Source: an uncultured Muribaculaceae bacterium (GTDB taxonomy: Bacteria; Bacteroidota; Bacteroidia; Bacteroidales; Muribaculaceae). From it: 64,000 nucleotides of DNA. The position numbers were made by a program, and so were the translations under genes. Positions 42,537 to 52,009 of this stretch are shown one piece after another (position 1 is the first letter of the stretch; the number at the start of each line of letters is the position of its first letter). The stretch covers positions 29,387-93,386 of the forward strand of contig CAJUFH010000003.1 of assembly GCA_910585755.1 (NCBI GenBank), given 5' to 3'. Below the pieces are notes generated by a model. The model was not told the DNA's origin and did not search any database. It saw only the letters and a list, made by a program, of their open reading frames with translations.

Positions 42537-44327
42537 TTACATACGTTCCGGGACGCGGATGCCGAGCAGCGCCATAGCGGCTTTGACCACGCGGGAGGTC
42601 TGGTCGCAGAGGGTCAGGCGCAGCGAGCGCGTCGGCTCGTCCTCCTCGCCCAGGATGGTGTAGTCGTGGTAGAACTGGTTAAACTGCTTCACCAGGTCGT
42701 AGGCGTAGTTGGCGATGAGCGCCGGAGAGAATGTGCGTCCGGCCTCCTGAACGGTCGAGGGGAAGTCGGCCAGCGTCTGAATCAGAGCGATTTCCTTGTC
42801 GTTGGGGACGACGGAGGAGTAGTCGCCGATTGCGAAACCCTTCTCCGCCGCCTTGCGGAGCACCGAGCGGATGCGGGCGTAGGTGTACTGGATGAAGGGC
42901 CCCGTGTTGCCGTTGAAGTCGATCGACTCCTTGGGGTTGAAGAGCATGTTCTTGCGGGGGTCGACCTTCAGCAGGAAATATTTCAGAGCGCCCATACCGA
43001 CGGTCTCGGCGATTTCGGCAACCTCCTCCTCGCTGAGACCCTGGAGCTTGTCCATCTCGCGGGATACCTCGCGGGCCCCGGTCACCATCTCCTCCATAAG
43101 ATCGTCGGCGTCGACAACGGTGCCCTCGCGGCTCTTCATCTTCCCTTCGGGAAGCTCAACCATGCCGTAGGAGAAGTGGACGAGGTCCTTGCCCCACTTG
43201 AAGCCGAGGCGGTCAAGCAGCAGGGAGAGTACCTGGAAATGGTAGTTCTGCTCGTTGCCGACGACGTAGATCATGCGGTCGATGGGATAGTCGCGGAAAC
43301 GGAGCTTCGCGGTACCTATGTCCTGGGTCATGTAGACCGAGGTGCCGTCGGCGCGGAGAAGCAGCTTGTGGTCGAGCCCCTCGTTCGTAAGGTCGGCCCA
43401 TACCGAGCCATCCTCCTTGCGGTACATCAGACCCTTTTCAAGCCCTTCGAGCACCTTTTCCTTCCCTTCGAGGTAGGTCTGGCTCTCGTAGTAGATTTTG
43501 TCGAAATCGACTCCCAGGCGCTTGTAGGTCTGGTCGAATCCGGCGTAAACCCAGGAGTTCATACGCTCCCAGAGGCCGCGGATTTCCGGGTCGCCGGCCT
43601 CCCAGCGGCGGAGCATGTCGCGGGCCTCGGCCATCAGCGTAGAGCGCTTCTCGGCCTCCTCGGCGGGGATGTTCTCGCGCTCGGCGATTTCCTTTACCTC
43701 GGCGCGGTAGTGCTTGTCGAAGAGCACGTAGAAGTCGCCTATCAGATGGTCACCCTTCTTGCCGGTCGATTCGGGGGTCGCCCCGTCGCCCCATTTCTGC
43801 CAGGCGAGCATCGACTTGCAGATATGGATTCCGCGGTCGTTGACGATGTTGGTTTTCACCACCTTGTTGCCGCACGCCTCGAGGATGCGGCTCAGGGAGT
43901 AGCCTAAGAGGTTGTTGCGGACGTGGCCCAGGTGGAGGGGCTTGTTGGTGTTGGGCGAGGAATATTCGACCATCACCAGCGGAGAGTTTTCGGTGACGGG
44001 AACGGAGCCGTAGTCGGGAGTCTCGGCGATATGGGCGAGCACCTTGTTCCAGTAGGTAGGCTCGACAACGATGTTGAGGAACCCCTTGACTGTGTTGAAG
44101 CGGGCGACCGCCGGCTCGTTCTCGACGAGCCACTGGCCGATTTCCGCTCCGACGGCCTCGGGGGCCTTGCGGGCGGCTTTAACCCAGGGGAAAACGACTA
44201 CGGTAAGGTTCCCCTCGAACTCCTTGCGGGTGGCCTGGGGAACTATGGTGGCGGCATCGGCGTCGATGCCGTAGAGAGCCTTGACGGCTTTGGCTACGCC
44301 TTCGGCGATAATCTGGTCGATAGACAT
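42537..44327 (-). CDS. argS: Arginine--tRNA ligase
   Basis: This 596-residue class I synthetase charges tRNA-Arg. The N-terminal Add1-like domain is followed by YSSPNTNKPLHLGHVRNNLL (HIGH-type motif HLGH) and VYMTQDIGTAKLRF, then the C-terminal DALR helix bundle with LANYAYDLVKQFNQFYHDY-like anticodon-binding residues (here LIANYAYDLVKQFNQFYHDY). As in most ArgS, no canonical KMSKS is seen; the region near GKMKSREGT serves. Length is normal. Confidence 0.97.
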   Translation of the reverse strand: MSIDQIIAEGVAKAVKALYGIDADAATIVPQATRKEFEGNLTVVVFPWVKAARKAPEAVGAEIGQWLVENEPAVARFNTVKGFLNIVVEPTYWNKVLAHIAETPDYGSVPVTENSPLVMVEYSSPNTNKPLHLGHVRNNLLGYSLSRILEACGNKVVKTNIVNDRGIHICKSMLAWQKWGDGATPESTGKKGDHLIGDFYVLFDKHYRAEVKEIAERENIPAEEAEKRSTLMAEARDMLRRWEAGDPEIRGLWERMNSWVYAGFDQTYKRLGVDFDKIYYESQTYLEGKEKVLEGLEKGLMYRKEDGSVWADLTNEGLDHKLLLRADGTSVYMTQDIGTAKLRFRDYPIDRMIYVVGNEQNYHFQVLSLLLDRLGFKWGKDLVHFSYGMVELPEGKMKSREGTVVDADDLMEEMVTGAREVSREMDKLQGLSEEEVAEIAETVGMGALKYFLLKVDPRKNMLFNPKESIDFNGNTGPFIQYTYARIRSVLRKAAEKGFAIGDYSSVVPNDKEIALIQTLADFPSTVQEAGRTFSPALIANYAYDLVKQFNQFYHDYTILGEEDEPTRSLRLTLCDQTSRVVKAAMALLGIRVPERM

Positions 44328-44350
44328 TTAATAGTTACAGATTGGTATTT

Positions 44351-45331
44351 TTAGATAGACAGTCTGCGGAGAGTGTTGAGCAGTTCCTGGTTGATGGGCT
44401 TGTCGTTCTTGATGGCTTTCGAGAAGGGGACGTAGACAATCTCGTCGTTCTTGATGCCGATCATGACGTTGCGCTGGTCGTCGAGCAGGGCATCGATCGC
44501 GGCGGCGCCCATGCGGGAGGCGAGGATGCGGTCGCAGGCCGTCGGCGAGCCGCCGCGCTGGAGATGGCCGAGAATCGAGACGCGCACGTCGTAGGCGGGA
44601 TACTCCTCCTCCACGCGCTTGGCTATTCCCATGGCGCCCCCGGTAACGGGGCTTTCGGCCACGAGCACGATCGACGAGTTCTTGCTCTTGCGGAAGCCGT
44701 TCTGGATCAGCTCGGCGAGCTGGTCGGTCTGGGTAGAGATTTCGGGGATGATGGCGGCCTCGGCACCGGCGGCGATCGCGCCGTTGAGGGCCAGGAAGCC
44801 GGCGTCGCGGCCCATCACCTCGACGAAGAAGAGGCGCTCGTGGGAGGTCGCGGTGTCGCGGATTTTGTCGACGCACTCCATGATGGTGTTCAGCGCCGTA
44901 TCGTAGCCGATCGTGTGGTCAGTCCCGTAGAGGTCGTTGTCGATGGTGCCGGGAAGGCCGATGATCGGGAAATTGAACTCGTTTGCGAAGATGCGCGCGC
45001 CGGTCAGGGAGCCGTCGCCGCCGATCACCACCAGGGCGTCGATGCCGTGGGAGCGGAGAGTGTCGTAGGCGAGCTGGCGCCCTTCGGGAGTCTGGAACTC
45101 CTTGCATCGGGCGGTTTTGAGAATCGTGCCGCCGCGCTGGATGATGTTAGACACATTGGCAGTCGAGAACTCCACGATCTCGTCGGTGATGAGACCCTTG
45201 TAGCCGCGGTAGATGCCCATGACTTTGAATCCGCTGAAGATGGCCGAGCGGGTGACGGCGCGGATTGCGGCATTCATGCCGGGAGCGTCGCCCCCGGAGG
45301 TCAGTATGCCTATGCACTTGATTTCTGACAT
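44351..45331 (-). CDS. pfkA: ATP-dependent 6-phosphofructokinase
   Basis: This 326-residue glycolytic enzyme begins MSEIKCIGILTSGGDAPGMN (GGDAPG at 13-18), with VVIGGDGSLTGA, PGTIDNDLYGTDHTIGYDTA (catalytic Asp) and VEVMGRDAGFLAL. GGDGS with Gly at the key position suggests the ATP-using form rather than the PPi-using form. The ATG at 45331 is chosen; a longer frame adds an unlikely leader. It lies 23 bp upstream of argS. Confidence 0.95.
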   Translation of the reverse strand: MSEIKCIGILTSGGDAPGMNAAIRAVTRSAIFSGFKVMGIYRGYKGLITDEIVEFSTANVSNIIQRGGTILKTARCKEFQTPEGRQLAYDTLRSHGIDALVVIGGDGSLTGARIFANEFNFPIIGLPGTIDNDLYGTDHTIGYDTALNTIMECVDKIRDTATSHERLFFVEVMGRDAGFLALNGAIAAGAEAAIIPEISTQTDQLAELIQNGFRKSKNSSIVLVAESPVTGGAMGIAKRVEEEYPAYDVRVSILGHLQRGGSPTACDRILASRMGAAAIDALLDDQRNVMIGIKNDEIVYVPFSKAIKNDKPINQELLNTLRRLSI

Positions 45332-45475
45332 GACAAAAAAGTATGTTGACGTTTTAAACCACAAAAATACAAAAAAAGCCGCGCCCGCGCCGCGCATCCG
45401 AGCCTCTTTTATGTTTTTTAAGCATACTTGGAAATTTTAAGCCGAGGGGAGGGGGCGTAAATGGATGAGATTTTG

Positions 45476-45483
45476 TAATTTTG
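45476..45483 (+). promoter_or_regulatory. -7 box ahead of coaX
   Basis: TAATTTTG matches the -7 consensus; no clear -33 box is 20 bases upstream. It lies 51 bases before the coaX ATG, at the 5' end of a four-gene plus-strand operon. Confidence 0.45.
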
Positions 45484-45534
45484 CCGTTCAACCGCGCACC
45501 CCGCGCCCGTCAACGGGCCCGACAATCCGCGACA

Positions 45535-46269
45535 ATGGAACTCAACCTGACTATCGACCAAGGTAACAGCTCGGCAAAAATCGTGCTGTGGGACGGCCTG
45601 GAGGCCGTCGAGAAGCTGACGGTGGGAAAACTGACCCGCGAAACGCTTGAGGAAGTGGTGGAACGCTGCCGCCCGGCCAGGGCGCTGGTGTGCTCCGTCA
45701 CCGGTAACGGCCCCCGCATGGCCCGCTGGCTCGGCGAGCGCGGCGTCGAGGCTCGGGAGGTTACCGCCGGGATGCCCCTCCCGATCAAGATAGGCTACTC
45801 TACCCCGCAGACCCTGGGCGAGGACCGCGTCGCGGCGGCCGCCGGAGCCTGGAGCCTCTTTCCGGGGGAGATGTCGCTGGTGGTCGACATGGGGACCGCC
45901 GTCACCTACGACGTAGTGACCGCCGAGGGGGTCTACCTCGGGGGTAACATCGCCCCGGGGGTCGGGATGCGCCTGCGCGCCCTGCGCAGCTTCACGGCGC
46001 GCCTGCCGGAAGTCGGCGGCTACGGGGAGACCCCCGTTTTCGGAACCGACACGGTGACGGCCATGCGCGCCGGGGCGATACGCGGCGTGGTCAGCGAAAT
46101 CGCCTATTACCGCTCGCAGCTCCCGCAGGGGGCGCGGGTAGTGCTCACCGGAGGATGGGCCGAGCGCGTCGGCCAGTTCCTCGACTTCCCTGTGACCATC
46201 GACTCCTGCCTGGTCACCAAGGGCTTACTTAGTATCCTGCTTTACAATGAAAATAAGCTTTCCCAGTAG
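45535..46269 (+). CDS. coaX: Type III pantothenate kinase
   Basis: This 244-residue enzyme phosphorylates pantothenate in coenzyme A synthesis. LTIDQGNSSAKIVLWDG is the N-terminal phosphate-binding motif, and VVDMGTAVTYDVV plus GGNIAPGVGMRLRAL are the type III landmarks. The ATG at 45535 fits the family. Its end overlaps the next gene by 23 bp. No other CoA gene is near. Confidence 0.94.
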   Translation: MELNLTIDQGNSSAKIVLWDGLEAVEKLTVGKLTRETLEEVVERCRPARALVCSVTGNGPRMARWLGERGVEAREVTAGMPLPIKIGYSTPQTLGEDRVAAAAGAWSLFPGEMSLVVDMGTAVTYDVVTAEGVYLGGNIAPGVGMRLRALRSFTARLPEVGGYGETPVFGTDTVTAMRAGAIRGVVSEIAYYRSQLPQGARVVLTGGWAERVGQFLDFPVTIDSCLVTKGLLSILLYNENKLSQ

Positions 46270-47530
46270 GCTTTCAGCCTTAGTCCTCGCCGGAGCGGCG
46301 CTGCTTTCCGCCGCGGCCCAGAACTCCACCGTGACCCCCTACTCGCGCTTCGGCTACGGCGTGCTCGAGCAGCAGGCCAACACCCAGCAGCGCGGCATGG
46401 GCGGAGTAGGCATCGCGATGCGCTCCGGCCGCCAGATCAACTTCATGAACCCCGCCTCGTACGCCACGATCGACTCGCTGACGTTCCTCTTCGACATCGC
46501 CGCCAACACGAAGATGCTCAAGACAGAGGAGGGGGCCGAGAGCGGCAAGAACTTCACCGGGGGCCTGGACTACGCCGTGATGCAGTTCCCGATCACCAAG
46601 TACGGGGGCGCGGCCATCGGCCTGGTGCCCTGGTCTCAGGTAGGATACAGCTTCGGCAACGAGATTGTCAACGGCGAGAACTCCCGGCAGGGCTCGGGAA
46701 CTGTCAGCGAGCTGTTCCTCGGCCTCAGCGCCCGCCCCTTCAAGGGTTTCACCCTGGGCGTCAACATCAGCTATATGTTCGGCACCCTGCTCAACGACAA
46801 CTACGTCCTGGCGCAGAACGGAACGACAAGCTCGACATCGCTCTTCGAGCGCGTGATGGAAATCCGCGACTGGAACATCCGCGCCGGAGTGCAGTACGGC
46901 TTCAACGTCAGCCGCGACACGCGCCTCACCCTCGGCGTGATTTACGAGCCTGAGAAAGACTTCCACGGCAACTCCTACGGGACGAAGTACGACGTAGGCT
47001 CCGACACCGCCCCGACAGAGGAGGAAATCGACGGCACCAAGAAGATGAACGGGCGCTACACCAAGGCCGCGACCTACGGCGCGGGCGTCAACGTCGAATG
47101 GGGCAACCGCCTGATTGCCGAGGTAGACTTCTCGTACCAGCCCTGGAAGAACGCCAAATACACCTCCCTGCCGGGCTACGAGCCGGCGTTCGGGGAGAAC
47201 GGAACGCGCTTCGACAACCGCTGGCGCGTAGGAGCCGGCGCGCAGTGGATCACCAACCCGCGCGGCAACTACCTGCAGCGCATGAACTTCCGCCTGGGGG
47301 GCTACTACTGCCACGACTATCTCCAGGTAGCTGGCAACAACGTTTTCGAGCGCGGCGTGAGCCTCGGCGTCGGGCTTCCGGCCCCGTCGCAGAAGACGCT
47401 CGTCAACCTCGCCTTCGAATGGCGCAACCGCCAGGCTACCCCCGCCGCCCTGGTAAAGGAGAACTATTTCGTAATCACCCTCGGCATCAACTTCAACGAA
47501 CTCTGGTTCTGGCAGAGCAAAATCCGCTAA
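46247..47530 (+). CDS. Outer-membrane beta-barrel protein (FadL/OmpP1-like)
   Basis: This 427-residue protein has a signal peptide (MKISFPSRLSALVLAGAALL, cleavage near SAAAQ) and begins its mature part NSTVTPYSRFGYGVLEQQA and MGGVGIAMRSGRQINFMNPA, a pattern of FadL-like porins, followed by beta-strand-rich sequence ending in aromatic residues (NFNELWFWQSKIR). It would let hydrophobic compounds cross the outer membrane. It starts 23 bp inside coaX, so translation is coupled. Family assignment is by general pattern. Confidence 0.75.
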   Translation: MKISFPSRLSALVLAGAALLSAAAQNSTVTPYSRFGYGVLEQQANTQQRGMGGVGIAMRSGRQINFMNPASYATIDSLTFLFDIAANTKMLKTEEGAESGKNFTGGLDYAVMQFPITKYGGAAIGLVPWSQVGYSFGNEIVNGENSRQGSGTVSELFLGLSARPFKGFTLGVNISYMFGTLLNDNYVLAQNGTTSSTSLFERVMEIRDWNIRAGVQYGFNVSRDTRLTLGVIYEPEKDFHGNSYGTKYDVGSDTAPTEEEIDGTKKMNGRYTKAATYGAGVNVEWGNRLIAEVDFSYQPWKNAKYTSLPGYEPAFGENGTRFDNRWRVGAGAQWITNPRGNYLQRMNFRLGGYYCHDYLQVAGNNVFERGVSLGVGLPAPSQKTLVNLAFEWRNRQATPAALVKENYFVITLGINFNELWFWQSKIR

Positions 47531-47543
47531 ATCGGCTGACGCG

Positions 47544-48209
47544 ATGAATGTCGGGAATTTCGGAATGAGAAGCCTGTTTTTCGCCGCGGCCTCCGCGGCG
47601 GCCCTCCTTATGGCCGGATGCCGGGAGGACAAGCGGGAGACCATCGCCATCTCTGCCGACCCGGAGACTTTCCCGACGATGCGCACCGTCAACGTCTCGA
47701 CCCTCATCAGCGATTCGGGCTACACGCGCTACCATATCACAGCCCCGCTGTGGCTTATGTTCGAGGAGGCCCGCGAACCCCACTGGGTTTTCCCCGAGGG
47801 GATGTACATGGTGAAGTTCGACAACGACATGAAGGAGAACGGCACCTTCACGGCTGATACCGCGACCTATTTCAGCCAGAAACGCCTCTGGCGCTTCGAC
47901 CGCAACGTGCGCTACCGCTCCGTCGACGGCGACCGGCTCCTGACCCAGCAGCTTTTCTGGGACCAGAACAAGCAGAAGGTCTACTCCGACTCGTTCATCC
48001 ACCTCGAACGCGCCGACCGCACAATCGAGGGGTACGGCTTCGAGGCGGACCAGAATATGCGCGACTACACCGTCCACCGCCCCTCAGGCATCTTCCCGAC
48101 CTCAGCCTTCCGCAAGGAAAAGGGAGCGCAGAAGGAGGAAACGCGGAAAGAAGAAACGCGAAAGGAAGAGGTACAGGAAGTACAAAAGGAGGGAGTACAA
48201 AAAGAATAA
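47544..48209 (+). CDS. lptC: LPS export ABC transporter periplasmic protein LptC
   Basis: This 221-residue protein has a lipoprotein-like signal (LLMAGC) and the LptC jelly-roll: DSGYTRYHITAPLWLMFEEA, EGMYMVKFDN, TADTATYFSQKRLWRF and SDSFIHLERADRTIEGYGFE. It bridges the inner-membrane LptBFG to LptA. After the fold comes a 30-residue Lys/Glu/Gln tail (QKEETRKEETRKEEVQ) that looks like slippage-prone low complexity and is not part of the usual protein. The start may be at 47544 or at the Met at 47565. Confidence 0.85.
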   Translation: MNVGNFGMRSLFFAAASAAALLMAGCREDKRETIAISADPETFPTMRTVNVSTLISDSGYTRYHITAPLWLMFEEAREPHWVFPEGMYMVKFDNDMKENGTFTADTATYFSQKRLWRFDRNVRYRSVDGDRLLTQQLFWDQNKQKVYSDSFIHLERADRTIEGYGFEADQNMRDYTVHRPSGIFPTSAFRKEKGAQKEETRKEETRKEEVQEVQKEGVQKE

Positions 48210-48216
48210 GCGAAAA

Positions 48217-49494
48217 ATGGATACCATAACCTTCGACCCCGTCTGGCTGGCGATCACGCTTGTGTCGCTGGCGTTCTCTGCGCTGTTTTCCGGAATAGAA
48301 ATAGCGTTCGTCACCGGCGACCGCGTCCGGGTGGAACTTGACGTGCAGCAGGGGGGCTTCACCGGCCGGCTGCTCGACCTGTTTTACTCCAATTCGGAAT
48401 TTTTCATCTCCACCATCCTGGTAGGCAACAACATAGCGCTTGTCGTCTACGGTATGGGAGCCGCCAAGTTCATCGAGCCGTGGCTGATGGCAAACCTATC
48501 TTCGGAGGCTCTCGTGCTGCTGTTCCAGACGCTGATTTCCACCGGCATAATCCTCATAACCGGGGAGTTCCTGCCCAAAACCATCTTCCGCATCAACCCG
48601 AACCGCTCGCTGAAGATGGTCGCGCCCTTCACCGCCCTGATTTACACGCTGCTCTACCCGATTTCCCTCTTCACGACCTGGCTGTCGAAAACGCTGATGC
48701 GCCTCTGCGGCATCAAAAGCGGCTCGGGGAAGCTCGGGCTGCTGAGCATGACCGACCTCAACGACTACCTCGAACAGACAATCGACGAGAACGCCGAGAA
48801 GAAGGCGGAAGTGGAGAACGAGGTCAAAATCTTCCATAACGCGCTCGATTTCTCGCAGACCCACCTTCGCGACTGCATGACGCCGCGCAACGAAATAGTG
48901 GCGGTCGATATCGAGGAGACAACCCGCGAGGAGCTGTCGAAGCTCTTCACCGAATCGGGGCGCTCCAAGATACTGGTATTCAAGGGGGACATAGACAACG
49001 TCGTGGGCTATATCCACGTCAGCGAGCTGTTCCGCCCCGGGGTCGAATGGCGCGAGCAGGTAAAGGAGGTCGTTTTCGCCCCTGAGACCCTTATGGCCAA
49101 CAAGATGATGCGCCGCCTCCTTGCCGAGAAGCGCTCGATCGCCGTCATCGTCGACGAGTTCGGGGGCACGGCGGGGATGGTTACCCTGGAGGACCTGGTA
49201 GAGGAAATCTGCGGCGACATCCAGGACGAACACGACTCTACCTCGCTCGTAGAGCGCCGCCTGGGAGAGAACCGCTGGGAGTTCTCCGGGCGCATCGAAA
49301 TCGAATACCTCAACGAGAAATACCATCTCGACATCCCGGAGGATGAGGAATACCAGACCCTCGCGGGTTATATCCTCTTCTCGACGGGCAAAATTCCCGA
49401 CACGGGGGACGTTATCGAGCTCAACGACCTCCGCCTGGAGATCACCAAGAAGAGCGCCACCCGCCTGGAGCTGATTACCATCCAAAAGAATTAA
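48217..49494 (+). CDS. CNNM/CBS/CorC-type hemolysin-family transporter protein
   Basis: This 425-residue protein has a DUF21/CNNM membrane part (residues 1-185, with FSALFSGIEIAFVTGDRVRV and VGNNIALVVYG), a CBS pair (residues about 200-330, with DCMTPRNEIVAVDIE and RSIAVIVDEFGGTAGMVTLE) and a C-terminal CorC_HlyC domain (LAGYILFSTGKIPDTGDVIE). Relatives export Mg2+ or Co2+; it may instead be the gliding-associated GldE-type paralogue. It follows lptC by 7 bp. Confidence 0.88.
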   Translation: MDTITFDPVWLAITLVSLAFSALFSGIEIAFVTGDRVRVELDVQQGGFTGRLLDLFYSNSEFFISTILVGNNIALVVYGMGAAKFIEPWLMANLSSEALVLLFQTLISTGIILITGEFLPKTIFRINPNRSLKMVAPFTALIYTLLYPISLFTTWLSKTLMRLCGIKSGSGKLGLLSMTDLNDYLEQTIDENAEKKAEVENEVKIFHNALDFSQTHLRDCMTPRNEIVAVDIEETTREELSKLFTESGRSKILVFKGDIDNVVGYIHVSELFRPGVEWREQVKEVVFAPETLMANKMMRRLLAEKRSIAVIVDEFGGTAGMVTLEDLVEEICGDIQDEHDSTSLVERRLGENRWEFSGRIEIEYLNEKYHLDIPEDEEYQTLAGYILFSTGKIPDTGDVIELNDLRLEITKKSATRLELITIQKN

Positions 49495-49531
49495 GGGAAG
49501 CCGGGAAGACCGGGAAAAGGGGCCACAGAGG

Positions 49532-49573
49532 GGAGGCCGCTCGCTTACGCTCGCTCCACAGAACGTAGATACT
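49532..49573. repeat. 42-bp dispersed repeat, copy B
   Basis: Matches 41546-41587 except for one base (gaacg-t-agatact versus gaacg-g-agatact). It lies in the 133-bp gap between convergent genes, after a GGGAAGACCGGGAAAAGG stretch. Confidence 0.75.
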
Positions 49574-49627
49574 TCCGGCCGGCGGAAACGAGGAAAGGAA
49601 TGGGTTTTGAGCGCCCGAAGAGGGCGG

Positions 49628-50692
49628 TCAGAGGCCCAGGAGGTCGCGGTGGATATCGAGGGCGGCCTTGATGTTGGGGGCGGAGACGGGGAGGTTGACT
49701 TCGGGGCTGCCTATGGAGCGGAGGAGGGTGAAGTTGACGATGCCCTGGGTGGTGTTCTTCTTGTCGCGCTCCATGTAGCCGAGGAGGCGGGGGTAATCGT
49801 CGCAGGTAAACTCGAACGCGCCGTAGTTTTCGCGGATGTAAGCGGCGATTTTGTGAAGCTCGTCTGAGGGGAAACCAAGCTCCATATGCGACAGCACGAG
49901 GGCCGCCACCATCCCCTGCGCGACGGCGTAGCCGTGGGAGAGGGGCGACTTGCGCCACATCGCCAGCTCCTCGAAGGCGTGGGCGAAGGTATGGCCGAAA
50001 TTCAGGGCATGGCGCAGACCTCGGTCCTCGGGGTCCTCGGAAACATATCTGATTTTTACCTCTACGCTCTCCTCAATCAGTTTCAGGAGAGGGTCCGGCT
50101 CGTAGCGGGTGACATCGTAGGCCAGGAGGCGGGCTGTCATCTCCGGGGAGGTCAGGAGGGCGTGTTTCAGCATCTCGGCGTAGCCATTGAGCAGTTCCTC
50201 GGAGCCGAGAGTACGGAAGAAGGTAGTCGAGACAATCACCATCTCCGCGTCAGCGAAGACCCCTACCTCGTTTTTAAGCTCGTTGAAGTTGATGCCGGTC
50301 TTTGCCCCGACAGAAGCGTCAACGGCGGCGAGAAGGGTCGTAGGGACGTTCAGGAAGGGGATTCCGCGGCGGAATGTCGCGGCGGCGAAGCCGCCGGTGT
50401 CGGAGACGATGCCTCCGCCGAGGTTTATGAGGAGGGAGTTGCGGTTGGCTCCCGCGTCGCCTAACTCTTTCCAGACCGCCGAGAGGGTCGGGAGGGTCTT
50501 GTAAGTCTCACCGGCGCGGATTGTGATAATCCAGGCGTCGCTGACGGTCTTCGACTCCTCCAGCATACGGGGAAGCACGAACGACTTTGTATTGACATCG
50601 ACCAGTACGAACACCGACGAGGGGTTCATCTTCCCGGCGATTTCGTCAATCGCCTGGGCAACGTGGTTTGTAAAGAGCAGGTTCTTCTTCAT
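49628..50692 (-). CDS. aroB: 3-dehydroquinate synthase
   Basis: This 354-residue enzyme makes 3-dehydroquinate from DAHP in the shikimate pathway. Motifs: LINLGGGIVSDTGGFAAATF and VPTTLLAAVDASVGAKTGIN, RHALNFGHTFAHAFE with zinc-binding His, and LSHGYAVAQGM. The ATG at 50692 fits the family; a longer frame overlaps the HAD gene. It is the last gene of a five-gene minus-strand operon. Confidence 0.94.
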   Translation of the reverse strand: MKKNLLFTNHVAQAIDEIAGKMNPSSVFVLVDVNTKSFVLPRMLEESKTVSDAWIITIRAGETYKTLPTLSAVWKELGDAGANRNSLLINLGGGIVSDTGGFAAATFRRGIPFLNVPTTLLAAVDASVGAKTGINFNELKNEVGVFADAEMVIVSTTFFRTLGSEELLNGYAEMLKHALLTSPEMTARLLAYDVTRYEPDPLLKLIEESVEVKIRYVSEDPEDRGLRHALNFGHTFAHAFEELAMWRKSPLSHGYAVAQGMVAALVLSHMELGFPSDELHKIAAYIRENYGAFEFTCDDYPRLLGYMERDKKNTTQGIVNFTLLRSIGSPEVNLPVSAPNIKAALDIHRDLLGL

Positions 50693-50705
50693 AATACGCA
50701 GAATT

Positions 50706-51428
50706 TCAGTTTCCGAGCAGCCCCGGGAGCGCGTCGGCGAAAGCCTCCATCGAGGGGAAGACAATGTCGGCCCCGGCATCCCACATATCCTGTTCGGGAA
50801 TAGGGCCGGTAGTGACAGCGACGGTGAAGGCGCCGGAAGCGGCACCCGCCTTCACCCCCAGCGGAGCGTTCTCGACAACCATCGCCTCGGAGGGGAGGAC
50901 ACCCGCCTTGCTCATCGCCAACAGGTAAGGTTCCGGATCCGGCTTGCCGCGGCTGACGTCGCGGGAGGTTACCATCATCCCCTGCTCGAACGCTCCGGGA
51001 AACTCCCCGGCGAGGCGTCCGATTGTGGATTTCTGGCCCGACCCGGTCACCAGGACGCGCTTTATCCCTCGTTCTTTCAGAATTTCAAGCATCCGGGCGG
51101 CTCCCGGCATCACCGGGACACGGGGCAACTCATTAAAATAACCAGTCTTGCGGGCATAAAGTTCTGTCTTTTCCTGTTCGGTAGCCGGGCGCCCCAGCTC
51201 GCGGCGGAAAATCAGGTCGATTGTCGCGGCGCCGGTCATCCCCTCGTAGCCGAAAAACTCCTCCAGCCCGCAGTCGATTCCGAGTTCCGACACCATGCGC
51301 CGCCACGCGCGGGCGTGGGAGGGCATCGAGTCGAGGAGCGTGCCGTCCATATCAATGAGGGCGGCCTTGATATTCAGCGGTTCGCGGGGAGCGCCACCGC
51401 GCGCCCTTACTTCGTATGTCTCTTTCAT
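50706..51428 (-). CDS. HAD-superfamily phosphatase (beta-phosphoglucomutase-like)
   Basis: This 240-residue protein has KAALIDMDGTLLDSMPSHAR (nucleophile Asp), VMPGAARMLEILKERGIKRV, LVTGSGQKST and GKPDPEPYLLAMS with VVENAPLGVKAG, the HAD motifs in order with a helical cap, of the subfamily including phosphoglycolate and sugar phosphatases. Its ATG overlaps the Crp-type regulator stop by 4 bp. Substrate unknown. Confidence 0.88.
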   Translation of the reverse strand: MKETYEVRARGGAPREPLNIKAALIDMDGTLLDSMPSHARAWRRMVSELGIDCGLEEFFGYEGMTGAATIDLIFRRELGRPATEQEKTELYARKTGYFNELPRVPVMPGAARMLEILKERGIKRVLVTGSGQKSTIGRLAGEFPGAFEQGMMVTSRDVSRGKPDPEPYLLAMSKAGVLPSEAMVVENAPLGVKAGAASGAFTVAVTTGPIPEQDMWDAGADIVFPSMEAFADALPGLLGN

Positions 51429-52009
51429 TTCTTATAGTTTCCGGAATGGATTCGGTAGACCGTTTCCCGGGTAAGACCCAGGAAAGAAGCGATTTGGGTC
51501 AGGTTAGCCACCTTCGGGAGCTTCGGGAAGCGAGTAATGGCCCAACGGTACAGCTCCGGGGCCTTGCATGTCTGGCTCATATAGAGCCGCTCCTCGAGGA
51601 GGGAGCAGTGCATCGCGAGAGCGACGTTCAGGAACAGCATCGCCTCGCTTTCGATAATCGTTCCTTCCTCTTTCAGAATATCCTTGACAGACGGGGGGAT
51701 ATAGAGGAGCTTGGTAGGTTCCAGGAACTCTATCGCGATGGTTTCCGGCTCCCTGGTCAACCCGACACGGGAGAGATGCACAAACTCCTCGTCGAAAGCG
51801 AAAGACACCGTATGGTCCTTACCGCCATGCATAAAACAGACCCGCGCGGCCCCTGTAATAATAAAGAAAGCGCGGGTTGAGAGCGTAGCCGCGCCGGTAA
51901 TTCGCTCGCCGCGGGCGAAAGAGCGCTCGCGCATAGCGTTTCTGAGGCGCTCCTCCCCCTCGGGGGTCAGCGTCGCGAAGCGTTTTATGATGTCGATAGG
52001 ATGGTTCAT
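51425..52009 (-). CDS. Crp/Fnr-family transcriptional regulator
   Basis: This 194-residue protein has an N-terminal cyclic-nucleotide-binding-like barrel (ITGAATLSTRAFFIITGAAR, then SFAFDEEFVHLS) and a C-terminal helix-turn-helix SFLGLTRETVYRIHSGNYKK, the short form common in Bacteroidota. The barrel lacks an obvious cAMP-binding Arg-Ser-Ala motif, so the ligand may differ. It overlaps the upstream gene by 1 bp and the HAD gene by 4 bp, within an operon that includes aroB. Confidence 0.88.
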   Translation of the reverse strand: MNHPIDIIKRFATLTPEGEERLRNAMRERSFARGERITGAATLSTRAFFIITGAARVCFMHGGKDHTVSFAFDEEFVHLSRVGLTREPETIAIEFLEPTKLLYIPPSVKDILKEEGTIIESEAMLFLNVALAMHCSLLEERLYMSQTCKAPELYRWAITRFPKLPKVANLTQIASFLGLTRETVYRIHSGNYKK

